From Actinoplanes teichomyceticus ATCC 31121 (GTDB taxonomy: Bacteria > Actinomycetota > Actinomycetes > Mycobacteriales > Micromonosporaceae), in contig NZ_CP023865.1 of assembly GCF_003711105.1 (NCBI RefSeq), forward strand, positions 5,543,001-5,607,000: DNA of 64,000 nt, given 5' to 3'. The notes beneath the pieces were generated by a model. It saw nothing but the letters and a program-made list of their open reading frames with translations. It made no database searches and was not told the origin of the DNA. Positions 43,108 to 50,963 of this stretch are shown here, piece after piece; the stretch's first letter is position 1; every line of letters starts with the position of its first letter. A program made the position numbers and the translations under genes.

Positions 43108-43461
43108 ATGTCCAGCCCATTCGCGGTACGCAAGCACGACGATGCCGGCAGCTGCCACATCGCGGTGATCGGGGAGATCGACGAGGACACCAGCGCGGGG
43201 CTCGCCGCGTTCCTGCGCAACGCGGCGGAGCAGGACGGGACCGCCGAGCTGGTCGTGGACCTGCGACACGTCACTTTCCTGGGCGCCGCGGGCGTACGCG
43301 CGCTGCTCCAGGGCCGGGAGGCGGCCCTCACCAACGGGCGTGCCTACCGGGTGATCAACGTGCACGGGATCAGCCACCAGGTGTTGCGGATCAGCGGGCT
43401 GATCGACCTGTTGGACGCCACCGCTCCGGTGCCGGACAACGCCGGCGCGGCCCCGGCCTGA
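43108..43461 (+). CDS. STAS-domain anti-sigma factor antagonist-like protein
   Basis: A 117-residue single STAS domain starting at ATG 43108 behind GGAGG. The fold is clear: HIAVIGEIDEDTSAGLAAFL, then LVVDLRHVTFLGAAGVRALL, then the RVINVHGISHQVLRISGL helix. At the site where SpoIIAA and RsbV have the phosphorylated serine (DSSG), this protein has GAAG (59-62), so control by serine phosphorylation is not expected. It may be a permanently active antagonist or a partner in another complex such as a stressosome-like assembly. Its promoter is of stress type. Confidence 0.9.
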   Translation: MSSPFAVRKHDDAGSCHIAVIGEIDEDTSAGLAAFLRNAAEQDGTAELVVDLRHVTFLGAAGVRALLQGREAALTNGRAYRVINVHGISHQVLRISGLIDLLDATAPVPDNAGAAPA

Positions 43462-43474
43462 GCCCCGGACCGGC

Positions 43475-43858
43475 CTACCCGTCCTCCCGGCGCAGCTCGG
43501 CATCGATCTCCCGCTGGTCGGCCAGCCGGTCCCGCTCGTCGGCGGCATGCTGACGCCGGTCGGCGAGCCGGTCGCGCTGGTCGGCGAGCCGGTCGCGCTG
43601 GTCGGCCGCGGCGGCACGCCGGTCGGCCGCGGCCTGCCGGCGGTCCATCGACCGCCGCTCCCGCCGGCCGTGCTCATCGGCCCGGCTGTCCCGCAGGTCG
43701 GCCTCGCTGCTGCGCATCTCCAGCAGGATCTCGCGCCGATCCGCCGCGGCATCCCGCCGGTCCGCGGCGGCTTCGCGCGCGGAGACAGCTTCCTCGCGCC
43801 GCCGCACCGCTCCCTCGTGCACGGAAGGCTGATCCTGACTGTCCCGTCGGCCGCCCAC
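43475..43858 (-). CDS. Highly charged heptad-repeat coiled-coil protein
   Basis: A 127-residue protein starting at GTG 43858 and lying 23 bases after the CheB gene on the same strand. Almost the whole sequence is a seven-residue repeat of the type AADRRDA and DRLADQR, repeated some twelve times, with Arg/Asp/Ala dominating. This predicts a long, salt-bridged single helix or coiled coil with no enzymatic domain. Similar repeats occur as linkers or N-terminal parts of actinobacterial GAF and diguanylate-cyclase proteins. It is probably a scaffold in the same signalling unit as CheB; that is inference. Confidence 0.75.
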   Translation of the reverse strand: MGGRRDSQDQPSVHEGAVRRREEAVSAREAAADRRDAAADRREILLEMRSSEADLRDSRADEHGRRERRSMDRRQAAADRRAAAADQRDRLADQRDRLADRRQHAADERDRLADQREIDAELRREDG

Positions 43859-43881
43859 CGGCCCATGCTAACCGGCCGATC

Positions 43882-44955
43882 TCACGGCACGGGAGCGCCG
43901 GCCCCCGGCCCGGCGCACCGGGGACCCGGGTGCGGCCGCACCCCGCTCACGCCCGGTGGCCGCTGCGACTCCGGCGCCGGCTGGCCGGCCCCGAGCATGC
44001 GGTGCTGCACCAGCGCGGCGTCGCGGCGGACCCGATCCGCCTCCGTCCGGTAGCCCTCGCAACGGTCCCGGTCCCCGGCCCGTTCGGCGCCCACCGCGAG
44101 CTCCCCCAGCATGGTGACCTTTTCCTGCATCGCGCTGACCGCCGTCCACAGCGCCTGCTCGATGCCGTCGTCACTGGCCACGACGAACGACTCGGGCGAC
44201 CACGAGTGCCCCACGTGGCACACGTAGTGCACGGCCCGGCCGGTGCGTACCTCGTACATCCCGCCCCGGCAGTCGGGGCAGCCCAACGCCACCGGGCGCT
44301 GGGGAAGCCCCACCGCGGTACGGCCCTCGGCGGCCATGTCGGTCTCCCAGATCAGATCCTCGTCCGGCGGCCCGCCCGCGCCGACCGGTCGCCCGGCGAG
44401 CTCGGTGAGCAGCTTCCCGAGCTGCCCGGCGGGCGCCACCACCGCGGACGGCACGGCCGCCAGCGCGGCCCTCGGCATGCCGGGGAAGCGGGCCTCCTCC
44501 GGGTCCTGCACCAGCGCCGCGCCGCCCTGTTGCACCACCGCCGCCAGTCCGGCCGCCCCGTCGTCCAGGCTTCCGGACAGCACCACCCCGGCGACCCGGG
44601 CGCCGCCCCACCGGGCCGCCGCGCGGAACAGCGCGTCCACGGCCGGCCGCACCCGGTTCTGCCGGGGACCGGCGCTGAGCCGCAGCACGTCACCCGCGCC
44701 GAGGACGAGATGGTGGTCCGGGACGGCCACGTAGACCCGGCCGGGCCGGGCCGTCTCGCCGTCTGCCGCGGCGGCGACCGGCAGCACGGACTGCTTGGCC
44801 AGCACGTCGGCCAGCGCGCTGCGGGCCCCGGGTGCCAGGTGCGTGACGATCAGGACGGCGGCCGGCAGGTCCACCGGCAGCCGCGCCAGAAGCTTCTGCA
44901 GGGCGGCGTGGGCGCCGGCCGAACCACCGATCACGATCAGGTCGCGTCGCGCCAT
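43882..44955 (-). CDS. CheB-type methylesterase without receiver domain, with zinc-ribbon tail
   Basis: A 357-residue protein. Residues 1-185 are a CheB methylesterase domain with the catalytic set Ser12 (GGSAGA), His39 (VTHLAPG) and Asp132 (SLDDGAAG). There is no N-terminal receiver domain. Residues about 225-262 have CPDC and CHVGH, a C-x2-C ... C-x3-H probable zinc site, followed by a helical region and a Pro/Gly tail. Such stand-alone domains occur in actinobacteria that have no chemotaxis system. The gene is divergent from a second cheB. A stress-type promoter lies upstream, and the heptad-repeat gene lies downstream. Confidence 0.88.
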   Translation of the reverse strand: MARRDLIVIGGSAGAHAALQKLLARLPVDLPAAVLIVTHLAPGARSALADVLAKQSVLPVAAAADGETARPGRVYVAVPDHHLVLGAGDVLRLSAGPRQNRVRPAVDALFRAAARWGGARVAGVVLSGSLDDGAAGLAAVVQQGGAALVQDPEEARFPGMPRAALAAVPSAVVAPAGQLGKLLTELAGRPVGAGGPPDEDLIWETDMAAEGRTAVGLPQRPVALGCPDCRGGMYEVRTGRAVHYVCHVGHSWSPESFVVASDDGIEQALWTAVSAMQEKVTMLGELAVGAERAGDRDRCEGYRTEADRVRRDAALVQHRMLGAGQPAPESQRPPGVSGVRPHPGPRCAGPGAGAPVP

Positions 44956-44984
44956 CCGTTGTCACCCCTCGCCTCGGACACCAC

Positions 44985-45009
44985 ATGCCCGGCACGGTGG
45001 CCGGCAAAC
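44985..45009 (-). promoter_or_regulatory. SigB/SigF-type promoter of the first cheB gene
   Basis: On the minus strand GTTT (45009-45006), 15 bases, GGGCAT (44990-44985). Transcription would start near 44978, about 22 bases before ATG 44955. On the plus strand GGAT-N14-AGGTAC (45044-45067) is a weaker candidate for the divergent cheB. Confidence 0.65.
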
Positions 45010-45089
45010 CGCGGCATCCGCCGCCGTCGCGGAAGCGCAGGCCGGATCCGCAGGTCACCGAAGGTACGATGGGGTGGTCTGGAGGAACC

Positions 45090-46118
45090 ATGAGCCAGCA
45101 TCGGGATGTGATCGCCATCGGCGCGTCCGCCGGCGGGGTCGAGGCCCTGCGGGCGCTGGTCGCCGGGCTGCCCTCCGATTTCCCCGGCACCGTCCTGGTG
45201 GTCCTGCACATCCCCCGGGACGCGCCGAGCGTGCTGCCGGCGATCCTGACCCGCACCGGGCCGCTGGTGGCGGAAACCGCCGTCCACGGCGCCGAACTGG
45301 GTCACGGCCGGATCCACGTCGCGCCCCACGACCACCACCTGCTGGTGCTCGGCAACCGGATCCGGCTGACGCGGGGTCCGACCGAGAACGGTCACCGACC
45401 CGCGATCGACCCGCTCTTCCGCTCCGTCGCGCGGGCCTTCGGGCCGCGCGCGGTGGGGGTGGTGCTGTCGGGCACCCGGGACGACGGCGCGGCCGGCCTG
45501 GCCGGCCTCGTCGCGCGCGGGGGCACCGCGGTGGTCCAGGACCCGGCGGAGGCGCTGTTCGCCGCGATGCCGGCGGCGGCACTGGCGTACGTCCCCACCC
45601 GCCACGTCGCGCCCGCCGCCGGGCTGGGCGGACTGATCGCCCGGATCACCGCCATGGACCTGCCACGCACCGAGGCGGGCCCCCCGGACGGCGACGCCGA
45701 CACGGCGCTCGGCGAGCCCGGCCCGCCGAGCGCCGAAGACCTCACGACGCCGGCTGCCGGCTACGGCTGCCGGTCCTGCGGCGGGGCGCTGGTCCCGTTC
45801 GGCGGCGGCCCGGCGCCCCGGTACCGCTGCCCGGCCGGACATGCCTGGGCGCCGGAAGGCCTGCTGGACGAGCCGGACGAGGCGCTGGAAAGCGCGCTGT
45901 GGATGGCGTTGCGGGCGCTGGAGGACAAGGCGGCGCTCAGCCGGCGGCTGGCGACCGCGCAGCGGTCGCCGGAGTCCGCGACCGGCAGCCGCTTCCGGGA
46001 CCTGGCGGTGGAGGCGGCACGGGCCGGGGACACCATCCGGGGGCTGATCGCCCAGCTGGGGCCCGCCTCGACACCGGCCGGGGAGGCCACGAACACCCCG
46101 GTCACCGGTCACCCGTAG
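45090..46118 (+). CDS. CheB-type methylesterase without receiver domain (second)
   Basis: A 342-residue protein starting at ATG 45090 with GGAGG at 45081-45085. It has the catalytic set Ser13 (GASAGG), His40 (LHIPRD) and Asp132 (RDDGAAG), and a C-terminal C-x2-C ... C-x3-H site (CRSCGG, CPAGH), the same layout as its divergent neighbour. The two are clearly paralogous but not recent copies. It is followed after 41 bases by a CheR-PAS gene on the same strand, so methylesterase and methyltransferase are probably made together. The target is not a visible chemoreceptor. Confidence 0.88.
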   Translation: MSQHRDVIAIGASAGGVEALRALVAGLPSDFPGTVLVVLHIPRDAPSVLPAILTRTGPLVAETAVHGAELGHGRIHVAPHDHHLLVLGNRIRLTRGPTENGHRPAIDPLFRSVARAFGPRAVGVVLSGTRDDGAAGLAGLVARGGTAVVQDPAEALFAAMPAAALAYVPTRHVAPAAGLGGLIARITAMDLPRTEAGPPDGDADTALGEPGPPSAEDLTTPAAGYGCRSCGGALVPFGGGPAPRYRCPAGHAWAPEGLLDEPDEALESALWMALRALEDKAALSRRLATAQRSPESATGSRFRDLAVEAARAGDTIRGLIAQLGPASTPAGEATNTPVTGHP

Positions 46119-46159
46119 GGTAGCCTCCACCGGCAGGTCGACGTGCGGCGGAAGGCCCG

Positions 46160-48004
46160 ATGGAACCCACCGATCCCCATTTCGAGGCGCTGCTCTTCTA
46201 CGTCAAGGAGTCCCGCGGCTTCGATTTCACCGGGTACAAACGGTCCAGCCTGATGCGACGGGTCAACCGGCGGATGACCCAGGTCGGCATCGACGACTAC
46301 CAGGACTATCTGGATCACCTGCAGGTGCACCCGGACGAGTTCACGGTCCTGTTCAACACCATCCTGATCAACGTGACCGGTTTCTTCCGGGACTCCGACG
46401 CGTGGGACTACCTGCGGAGCACGGTCCTGGACTCGCTCGTCGCCGCCAAGCCGGCCGATGCGACGATCCGCGTCTGGTCGGCCGGCTGCGCATCGGGGGA
46501 GGAGGCCTACACCCTCGCGATCGCGCTCGCCGAGGCGCTGGGGGTGGACGCGTTCCGGGAGCGGGTGAAGATCTATGCGACGGACGTGGACGAGGAGCAG
46601 CTGAACGAGGCCCGGCAGGCCACCTACGGTGAAGACGAGATCCGGGCCCTGCCGCCGGGGCTGCTGGAGCGCTACTTCGAGCCGGTCGGCGACCGTTTCA
46701 CCTTCCGCAAGGACCTGCGCCGTTCGGTGATCTTCGGCCGCAACGACCTGGTGCAGGACGCGCCGATCTCCCGCGTCGATCTGCTGGCCTGCCGCAACAC
46801 GCTGATGTACTTCAACGCCGAGACGCAAGCCAAGATCCTCAACCGGTTCCACTTCGCCCTGGCCGACGGCGGCGTGCTGTTCCTCGGCAAGGCCGAGATG
46901 CTGCTCAGTCACACCAGCTTGTACACCCCGATCGATCTGAAACGGCGGGTGTTCCGCAAGGTGCCCCTGCTCTCGCCGCCGCTCGGCGTGCTGCTGGCGG
47001 ATCCGGCCACGCCGGGCGGCACGCCGGCGACCGGGCTCGACCGGCTGCGCAACGAGGCGTTCGCGATCAGTCCGCTCGCCCAGCTGACGCTGACCGCCGA
47101 CGGGGCGGTGGCGCTCACCAACCGGCAGCTGGAGAAGCTGTTCAACGTGTCCGCGCGCGACGTCGGGCGCCCGTTCCGCGACCTGGACCTGTCGTACCGT
47201 CCGGTCGAGCTGCGCCGGTACATCGAACAGGCGCAGGTGGAACGGCGGGAGCTGCGGATCCCCGACGTCGAGTTCGGGCGGGCCGGGGAACCGGTCAACA
47301 TCGAGGTGCAGATCACCCCGCTCACCGACGAGAACCACAGCCTGCTCGGCGTCAACATCACCTTTCATGACGTCACCGCGGCACGGCGGCTGCAGGACGA
47401 TCTCGAACACGCCAACCAGCAGCTGGAAGCGGCGTACGAGGAGCTGCAGTCGACCAACGAGGAGCTGGAGACCACCAACGAGGAGCTGCAGTCGACGGTC
47501 GAGGAGCTGGAGACCACCAACGAGGAGCTCCAGTCCACCAACGAGGAGCTGGAGACGACGAACGAGGAGCTCCAGTCCACCAATGACGAGTTGCAGAGCA
47601 TCAACGACCGGCTGCGGGTCAGCACCACCCGGCTCGACCAGGCGAACTCGTTCCTGGAGGCGGTGCTGACCAGCCTGCGGGCCGGCGTCGCCGTCGTCGA
47701 CCGCGATCTGCGCGTGCTGATGTGGAACCGGCACGCCGAGAACCTGTGGGGGCTGCGCTCCGGTGAGGTGATCGGGCAGCATCTGCTCAACCTCGACATC
47801 GGGCTGCCGTTCGAGGATCTGCGCCCGCTGCTGCGTGCCGCGGTCGGCCCGCACGGCCGGTCCGGAGAGGCCGCGGTCGACGCGGTGAACCGCCGCGGGC
47901 GCCCGGTGTCGGTCCGGGTGGTGTGCACCCCCCTTCAGCGGCGGGCGGACGATCCCGTCGGGGACGGCGCCATCGTCGTCATGGAGAGCGACGAGGCGTC
48001 GTAG
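46160..48004 (+). CDS. CheR-type methyltransferase with PAS domains and a coiled coil
   Basis: A 614-residue protein starting at ATG 46160 with GGAAGG upstream. Residues 5-270 are a CheR domain: the N-terminal helical part, the SAM-binding VWSAGCASGEEAYTLAI (105-121) and the RNDLV..LLACRNTLMYF region. Residues about 310-415 form a PAS domain, about 420-490 a coiled coil of repeated EELQSTNEELETTNEEL units, and about 495-612 a second PAS. The coiled coil is encoded by near-identical 42-bp DNA repeats (about 47435-47600). This domain order is known from CheB-CheR-PAS sensor proteins; here the CheB part is a separate gene and no kinase follows. Confidence 0.9.
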   Translation: MEPTDPHFEALLFYVKESRGFDFTGYKRSSLMRRVNRRMTQVGIDDYQDYLDHLQVHPDEFTVLFNTILINVTGFFRDSDAWDYLRSTVLDSLVAAKPADATIRVWSAGCASGEEAYTLAIALAEALGVDAFRERVKIYATDVDEEQLNEARQATYGEDEIRALPPGLLERYFEPVGDRFTFRKDLRRSVIFGRNDLVQDAPISRVDLLACRNTLMYFNAETQAKILNRFHFALADGGVLFLGKAEMLLSHTSLYTPIDLKRRVFRKVPLLSPPLGVLLADPATPGGTPATGLDRLRNEAFAISPLAQLTLTADGAVALTNRQLEKLFNVSARDVGRPFRDLDLSYRPVELRRYIEQAQVERRELRIPDVEFGRAGEPVNIEVQITPLTDENHSLLGVNITFHDVTAARRLQDDLEHANQQLEAAYEELQSTNEELETTNEELQSTVEELETTNEELQSTNEELETTNEELQSTNDELQSINDRLRVSTTRLDQANSFLEAVLTSLRAGVAVVDRDLRVLMWNRHAENLWGLRSGEVIGQHLLNLDIGLPFEDLRPLLRAAVGPHGRSGEAAVDAVNRRGRPVSVRVVCTPLQRRADDPVGDGAIVVMESDEAS

Positions 48005-48036
48005 CGCGGGATCGTGCCGCGGTCACGCCGGACGGA

Positions 48037-48936
48037 TCAGGCCAGCGGCTTGCCGCCGGTCACGCCGAGCACCTCGCCGGTGATGTAGCTGGACTCCTGC
48101 GAGGCGAAGAAGACGTACGCGGGGGCCAGCTCGGCGGGCTGTCCGGCGCGCGCCATCGGGGTGTCGCCGCCGAACGACTCCACCTTCTCCTTCGGCATGG
48201 TGGCCGGGATCAGCGGCGTCCAGATCGGGCCGGGCGCGACCGCGTTGACCCGGATGCCCCGGTCGGCGAGGTTCGCGCCGAGGGCCTTGGTGAACGCGAC
48301 GATGCCGGCCTTGGTGGTGGCGTAGTCGAGCAGGTTCGGCGCCGGCTGGTACGCCTGGATCGACGCGGTGTTGATGATCGTGGAGCCGGGCTCCATGTGC
48401 GGCGCCGCGGCCTTGCTCAGCCAGAACATGGCGTACAGGTTGGTCTTCATCACCCGGTCGAACTGCTCGGTGGTGATGTCCAGGATGCCGCCGTCCTGGG
48501 CCATCTGATAGGCGGCGTTGTTGACCAGGATGTCCACGCCGCCGAGCTCGTCGAGCGCGGTCCGCACGATGCGCCCGCAGTGCGCCTCGTCGCGGATGTC
48601 GCCGGGCACGGCCACGGCCTTGCGACCGGCCTTCTCGATCAGCCGCACGGTGTCCCGGGCGTCGTCCTCCTCCTCCGGGAGGTAGGAGATCAGCACGTCG
48701 GCACCCTCGCGGGCGTACGCGACGGCCACCGCCCGGCCGATCCCGGAGTCGCCGCCGGTGATGATCGCCCGTTTGCCGGTCAGCCGCCCGGTGCCCCGGT
48801 AGCTGTCCTCGCCGTGATCCGGCTCGACGTCCATCTCACCGGTGGCGCCCGGGTGCCGGATCCGGTCGCTGTCCTGCGCCTGCGGGCTGCGGTACTGCTC
48901 CTGCGGATGCTGCTTGCCGTACTGGTCCTCGGACAC
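48037..48936 (-). CDS. Short-chain dehydrogenase/reductase of the YghA type
   Basis: A 299-residue oxidoreductase starting at GTG 48936 after an AGGCAGGA ribosome site. About 50 hydrophilic residues (DRIRHPGATGEMDVEPDHGE) precede the Rossmann motif TGGDSGIG (60-67). NNAAYQM, the TASIQAY serine and YATTK give the full catalytic set. The long acidic N-terminus with a GxTGxMxxxPxxGE-like core marks the stress-associated YghA/GsiB-neighbour group of SDRs found in many bacteria. It is convergent with the CheR gene. The substrate is unknown. Confidence 0.88.
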   Translation of the reverse strand: MSEDQYGKQHPQEQYRSPQAQDSDRIRHPGATGEMDVEPDHGEDSYRGTGRLTGKRAIITGGDSGIGRAVAVAYAREGADVLISYLPEEEDDARDTVRLIEKAGRKAVAVPGDIRDEAHCGRIVRTALDELGGVDILVNNAAYQMAQDGGILDITTEQFDRVMKTNLYAMFWLSKAAAPHMEPGSTIINTASIQAYQPAPNLLDYATTKAGIVAFTKALGANLADRGIRVNAVAPGPIWTPLIPATMPKEKVESFGGDTPMARAGQPAELAPAYVFFASQESSYITGEVLGVTGGKPLA

Positions 48937-49028
48937 GGTCCTGCCTCTCTGCCTTGGGTGACCTCCGCCTTCCCGCAGCGGGCCGGAATAATCCCCCGGA
49001 GGGGTGGATGATCACCCGCCGGGCGCGG

Positions 49029-49397
49029 TCAGCGTTCGCCCGGGCCCCGGCCCAGGGCCGCCCAGATCTCGCTGACGGTGTGGAAGACCACGCCCTCCGG
49101 CAACCGGTCCAGATCCGCCAGCACGTCGTCGGGCGCCCCGAGCGTCCGAGCGCCCCGGCGGAGCGCCTCGCGGTCCCCCGGCATACTGGACAACCCGATG
49201 TAGGTGCCGAAGCGGCTGAGGCTCGCGAGGGCGTCGGCGTTCGGCACCCGGCTCGCCTCCGGCTGGTCCTCGCCCGCGGGCTCGGCCGTCTTCCACTCCT
49301 CGGCCCGGCCGCCGGCGATGCCCTGGACGTTGCCGCGTACCTCCTGCTTCATCTCCTCGTCGAGACGTGTGCCGTGTTTGCTGCTACCTCGCTCCAT
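49029..49397 (-). CDS. DUF2795 family protein
   Basis: A 122-residue protein starting at ATG 49397. It has a charged N-terminus (MERGSSKHGTRLDEEMKQEV), then a small helical DUF2795 domain at about residues 55-118 with the typical LGAPDDVLADLDRLPEGVVF and VSEIWAALG. DUF2795 proteins are small and of unknown function. No ribosome site precedes the start, but a stress-type promoter would begin transcription only two to four bases before the ATG, so the message is probably leaderless. Confidence 0.82.
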   Translation of the reverse strand: MERGSSKHGTRLDEEMKQEVRGNVQGIAGGRAEEWKTAEPAGEDQPEASRVPNADALASLSRFGTYIGLSSMPGDREALRRGARTLGAPDDVLADLDRLPEGVVFHTVSEIWAALGRGPGER

Positions 49398-49406
49398 GGC
49401 TGCCGA

Positions 49407-49431
49407 GTGCCCCGGCCGGCCCCGGGTAAAC
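49407..49431 (-). promoter_or_regulatory. SigB/SigF-type promoter of the DUF2795 gene
   Basis: On the minus strand GTTT (49431-49428), 15 bases, GGGCAC (49412-49407). The predicted start of transcription lies near 49400 and the coding start at 49397. Confidence 0.65.
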
Positions 49432-49466
49432 GGGCCGTGCCCGGCAATCCGGGGCAAGCTTCGCTT

Positions 49467-50603
49467 TCAGCCGCCGGCGGTCCGTTTCGTCAGGTCGGCC
49501 AGGACCGCCCGCAGGTCGCCGGTACGCCCGTGCACGGCGCGCTGCCGGGCCGCGCCGGTGCCCTGCCGCCGCAACCGCCGCAGCCCGGCACGTACCAGGG
49601 TCAGGTCTCCGCTGCGCAGCAGCGCCGGGCCGACCGTGCTGACCAGCTCGTCGACCAGCTCCCAGGCCGGGCGCTCACGACCCTGCCGCAGGTCGACCAG
49701 GGTCCCGCCGAGCCCGTCGTGCGCCGCGTGCCAGTGCGCGGCCACCAGCAGGCAGTCACGGACCGGAACGGCCCGTATCCCCGCGCGGACCTGCTCGATC
49801 AGGGTGGCCACCAGGGCCCGGACCAGACCCGCCACCAGGACGGTGTCGCCGACCGCCGAGCACACGTCGCACACCCGGACCTCCACGGTCGGGTAGCGCG
49901 CCGACGGGCGGGCGTACCAGTACACCATCGCCGGGTCCAGGATCACCCCGGAGGCGATCAGCGCGTCGACCGTACGGTCGTAGTCCTCGGCGTTCTCGAA
50001 GTACGGCGTCGGCCCGACCAGCGGCCAGCGCTCCAGCTGCACCGAGCGCCAGCTGGCGTACCCGGTGTCCGCCCCCTCGTAGAACGGCGAGTTGACGGCC
50101 AGGGCCTGGATGACCGGCAGCCACACCCGCAGGTGGTTGCAGACCTGTACGGCCAGTTCCCGCTCCGGCACCCCGACGTGCACGTGGCACCCGCACACCG
50201 CGGGGTCGGCGGCGATCGGGCCGTACCGCTGCGCCATGGTGTGGTACCGCGGCCGGTCCGGCACCGCGCGCTCGTCCTCCGCGACCGGGGTCGCGCCGAC
50301 CGCCACCAGCCAGGTCCCCATGCCGGCGGCGGCGCCGGAGGCCGCCCGGCGCAGGCCGGTGAGGGCCCGGCCGGCCTGTGCCAGGTCGGCGCAGACCGGC
50401 GTCACCATCTCCACCATGCTGTGGCGGAACTCCACCCGGCTCTGCGCGCGCGCCTGTTCGGGCAGAGCGTCCAGCACCCGCGCGGCCATCGGGACGTTCC
50501 GGCCGGTATCGGGGTCGAGCAGCATGAACTCCTCCTCCACCCCGACGGTGAGCGCGCCGGTGACCGTCAGGGTGGGTTCCGCAGCATGGATGGTCGTGTA
50601 CAT
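49467..50603 (-). CDS. Carboxylate-amine ligase (YbdK-type glutamate-cysteine ligase family 2)
   Basis: A 378-residue ATP-dependent ligase. Start is ATG 50603 behind GGTGGCGACG; a GTG three codons upstream is possible. Family marks are VGVEEEFMLLD near the N-terminus, the SRVEFRHSMVEMVTPVCADL region, CGCHVHVGVP, and EVRVCDVCSAVGD. Members form a gamma-glutamyl bond, as in gamma-glutamylcysteine synthesis, though the natural product of YbdK-type enzymes is often unknown. It lies upstream of the DUF2795 gene on the same strand, with its own stress-type promoter. Confidence 0.92.
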   Translation of the reverse strand: MYTTIHAAEPTLTVTGALTVGVEEEFMLLDPDTGRNVPMAARVLDALPEQARAQSRVEFRHSMVEMVTPVCADLAQAGRALTGLRRAASGAAAGMGTWLVAVGATPVAEDERAVPDRPRYHTMAQRYGPIAADPAVCGCHVHVGVPERELAVQVCNHLRVWLPVIQALAVNSPFYEGADTGYASWRSVQLERWPLVGPTPYFENAEDYDRTVDALIASGVILDPAMVYWYARPSARYPTVEVRVCDVCSAVGDTVLVAGLVRALVATLIEQVRAGIRAVPVRDCLLVAAHWHAAHDGLGGTLVDLRQGRERPAWELVDELVSTVGPALLRSGDLTLVRAGLRRLRRQGTGAARQRAVHGRTGDLRAVLADLTKRTAGG

Positions 50604-50659
50604 CGTCGCCACCGTTCAGGCGGGCGACGCGCGGACACCGCGTCGCAGGAATGCCTGGG

Positions 50660-50684
50660 TTGCCCCCCTCTGTGCCCGTCAAAC
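50660..50684 (-). promoter_or_regulatory. SigB/SigF-type promoter of the ligase gene
   Basis: On the minus strand GTTT (50684-50681), 15 bases, GGGCAA (50665-50660). Transcription would start near 50653, about 50 bases before ATG 50603. Confidence 0.6.
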
Positions 50685-50963
50685 GTGGACACTTCAGCCA
50701 GCTGCCCCGGGGCCGCGCGACGGGTCGCCACGGGTGCCGCCTCCAGGTCCGGCAGCGTGGCCGGCGGATCCTCCGTTCGGGCCACAGCGACTCGTCCGCG
50801 CGGATAGTGTGTGAGTCATCGGTCGCGTAGATGCCGAGAACCCCCCGGGGCTGACAAGGGTGTCAGGGTGGCATCTCGCCGAGACCGTGGACGACAGTCG
50901 TCCTCCCCCGCGTTCCCGGCTACCGCGGACAGCTTCACGCCGCATCCGGTGAGGGGAGTTCCG
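50685..50963 (+). promoter_or_regulatory. Upstream region of the SigB-type sigma gene
   Basis: About 280 bases without a gene. CTGACA-AGGG-TGTCAG (50851-50866) is a perfect small inverted repeat, just after a C6/G4 run, and may be an operator or leader hairpin. GGATAG at about 50794 is an isolated -10-like hexamer. I find no GTTT-N14/15-GGGYAN element here, in contrast to the sigma-STAS gene. Confidence 0.35.

Noticed and set aside
47435..47600. Intergenic or mobile DNA repeat
   Set aside because: The 42-bp repeats are in frame inside the CheR-PAS gene and encode its EELQSTNEELETTN coiled coil.
48937..49028. Stress-type promoter before the YghA-type SDR (GTGA-N15-GGGGAT on the minus strand)
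   Set aside because: Only two of four -35 bases match, so I did not list it as a feature, although the gene would fit the regulon.
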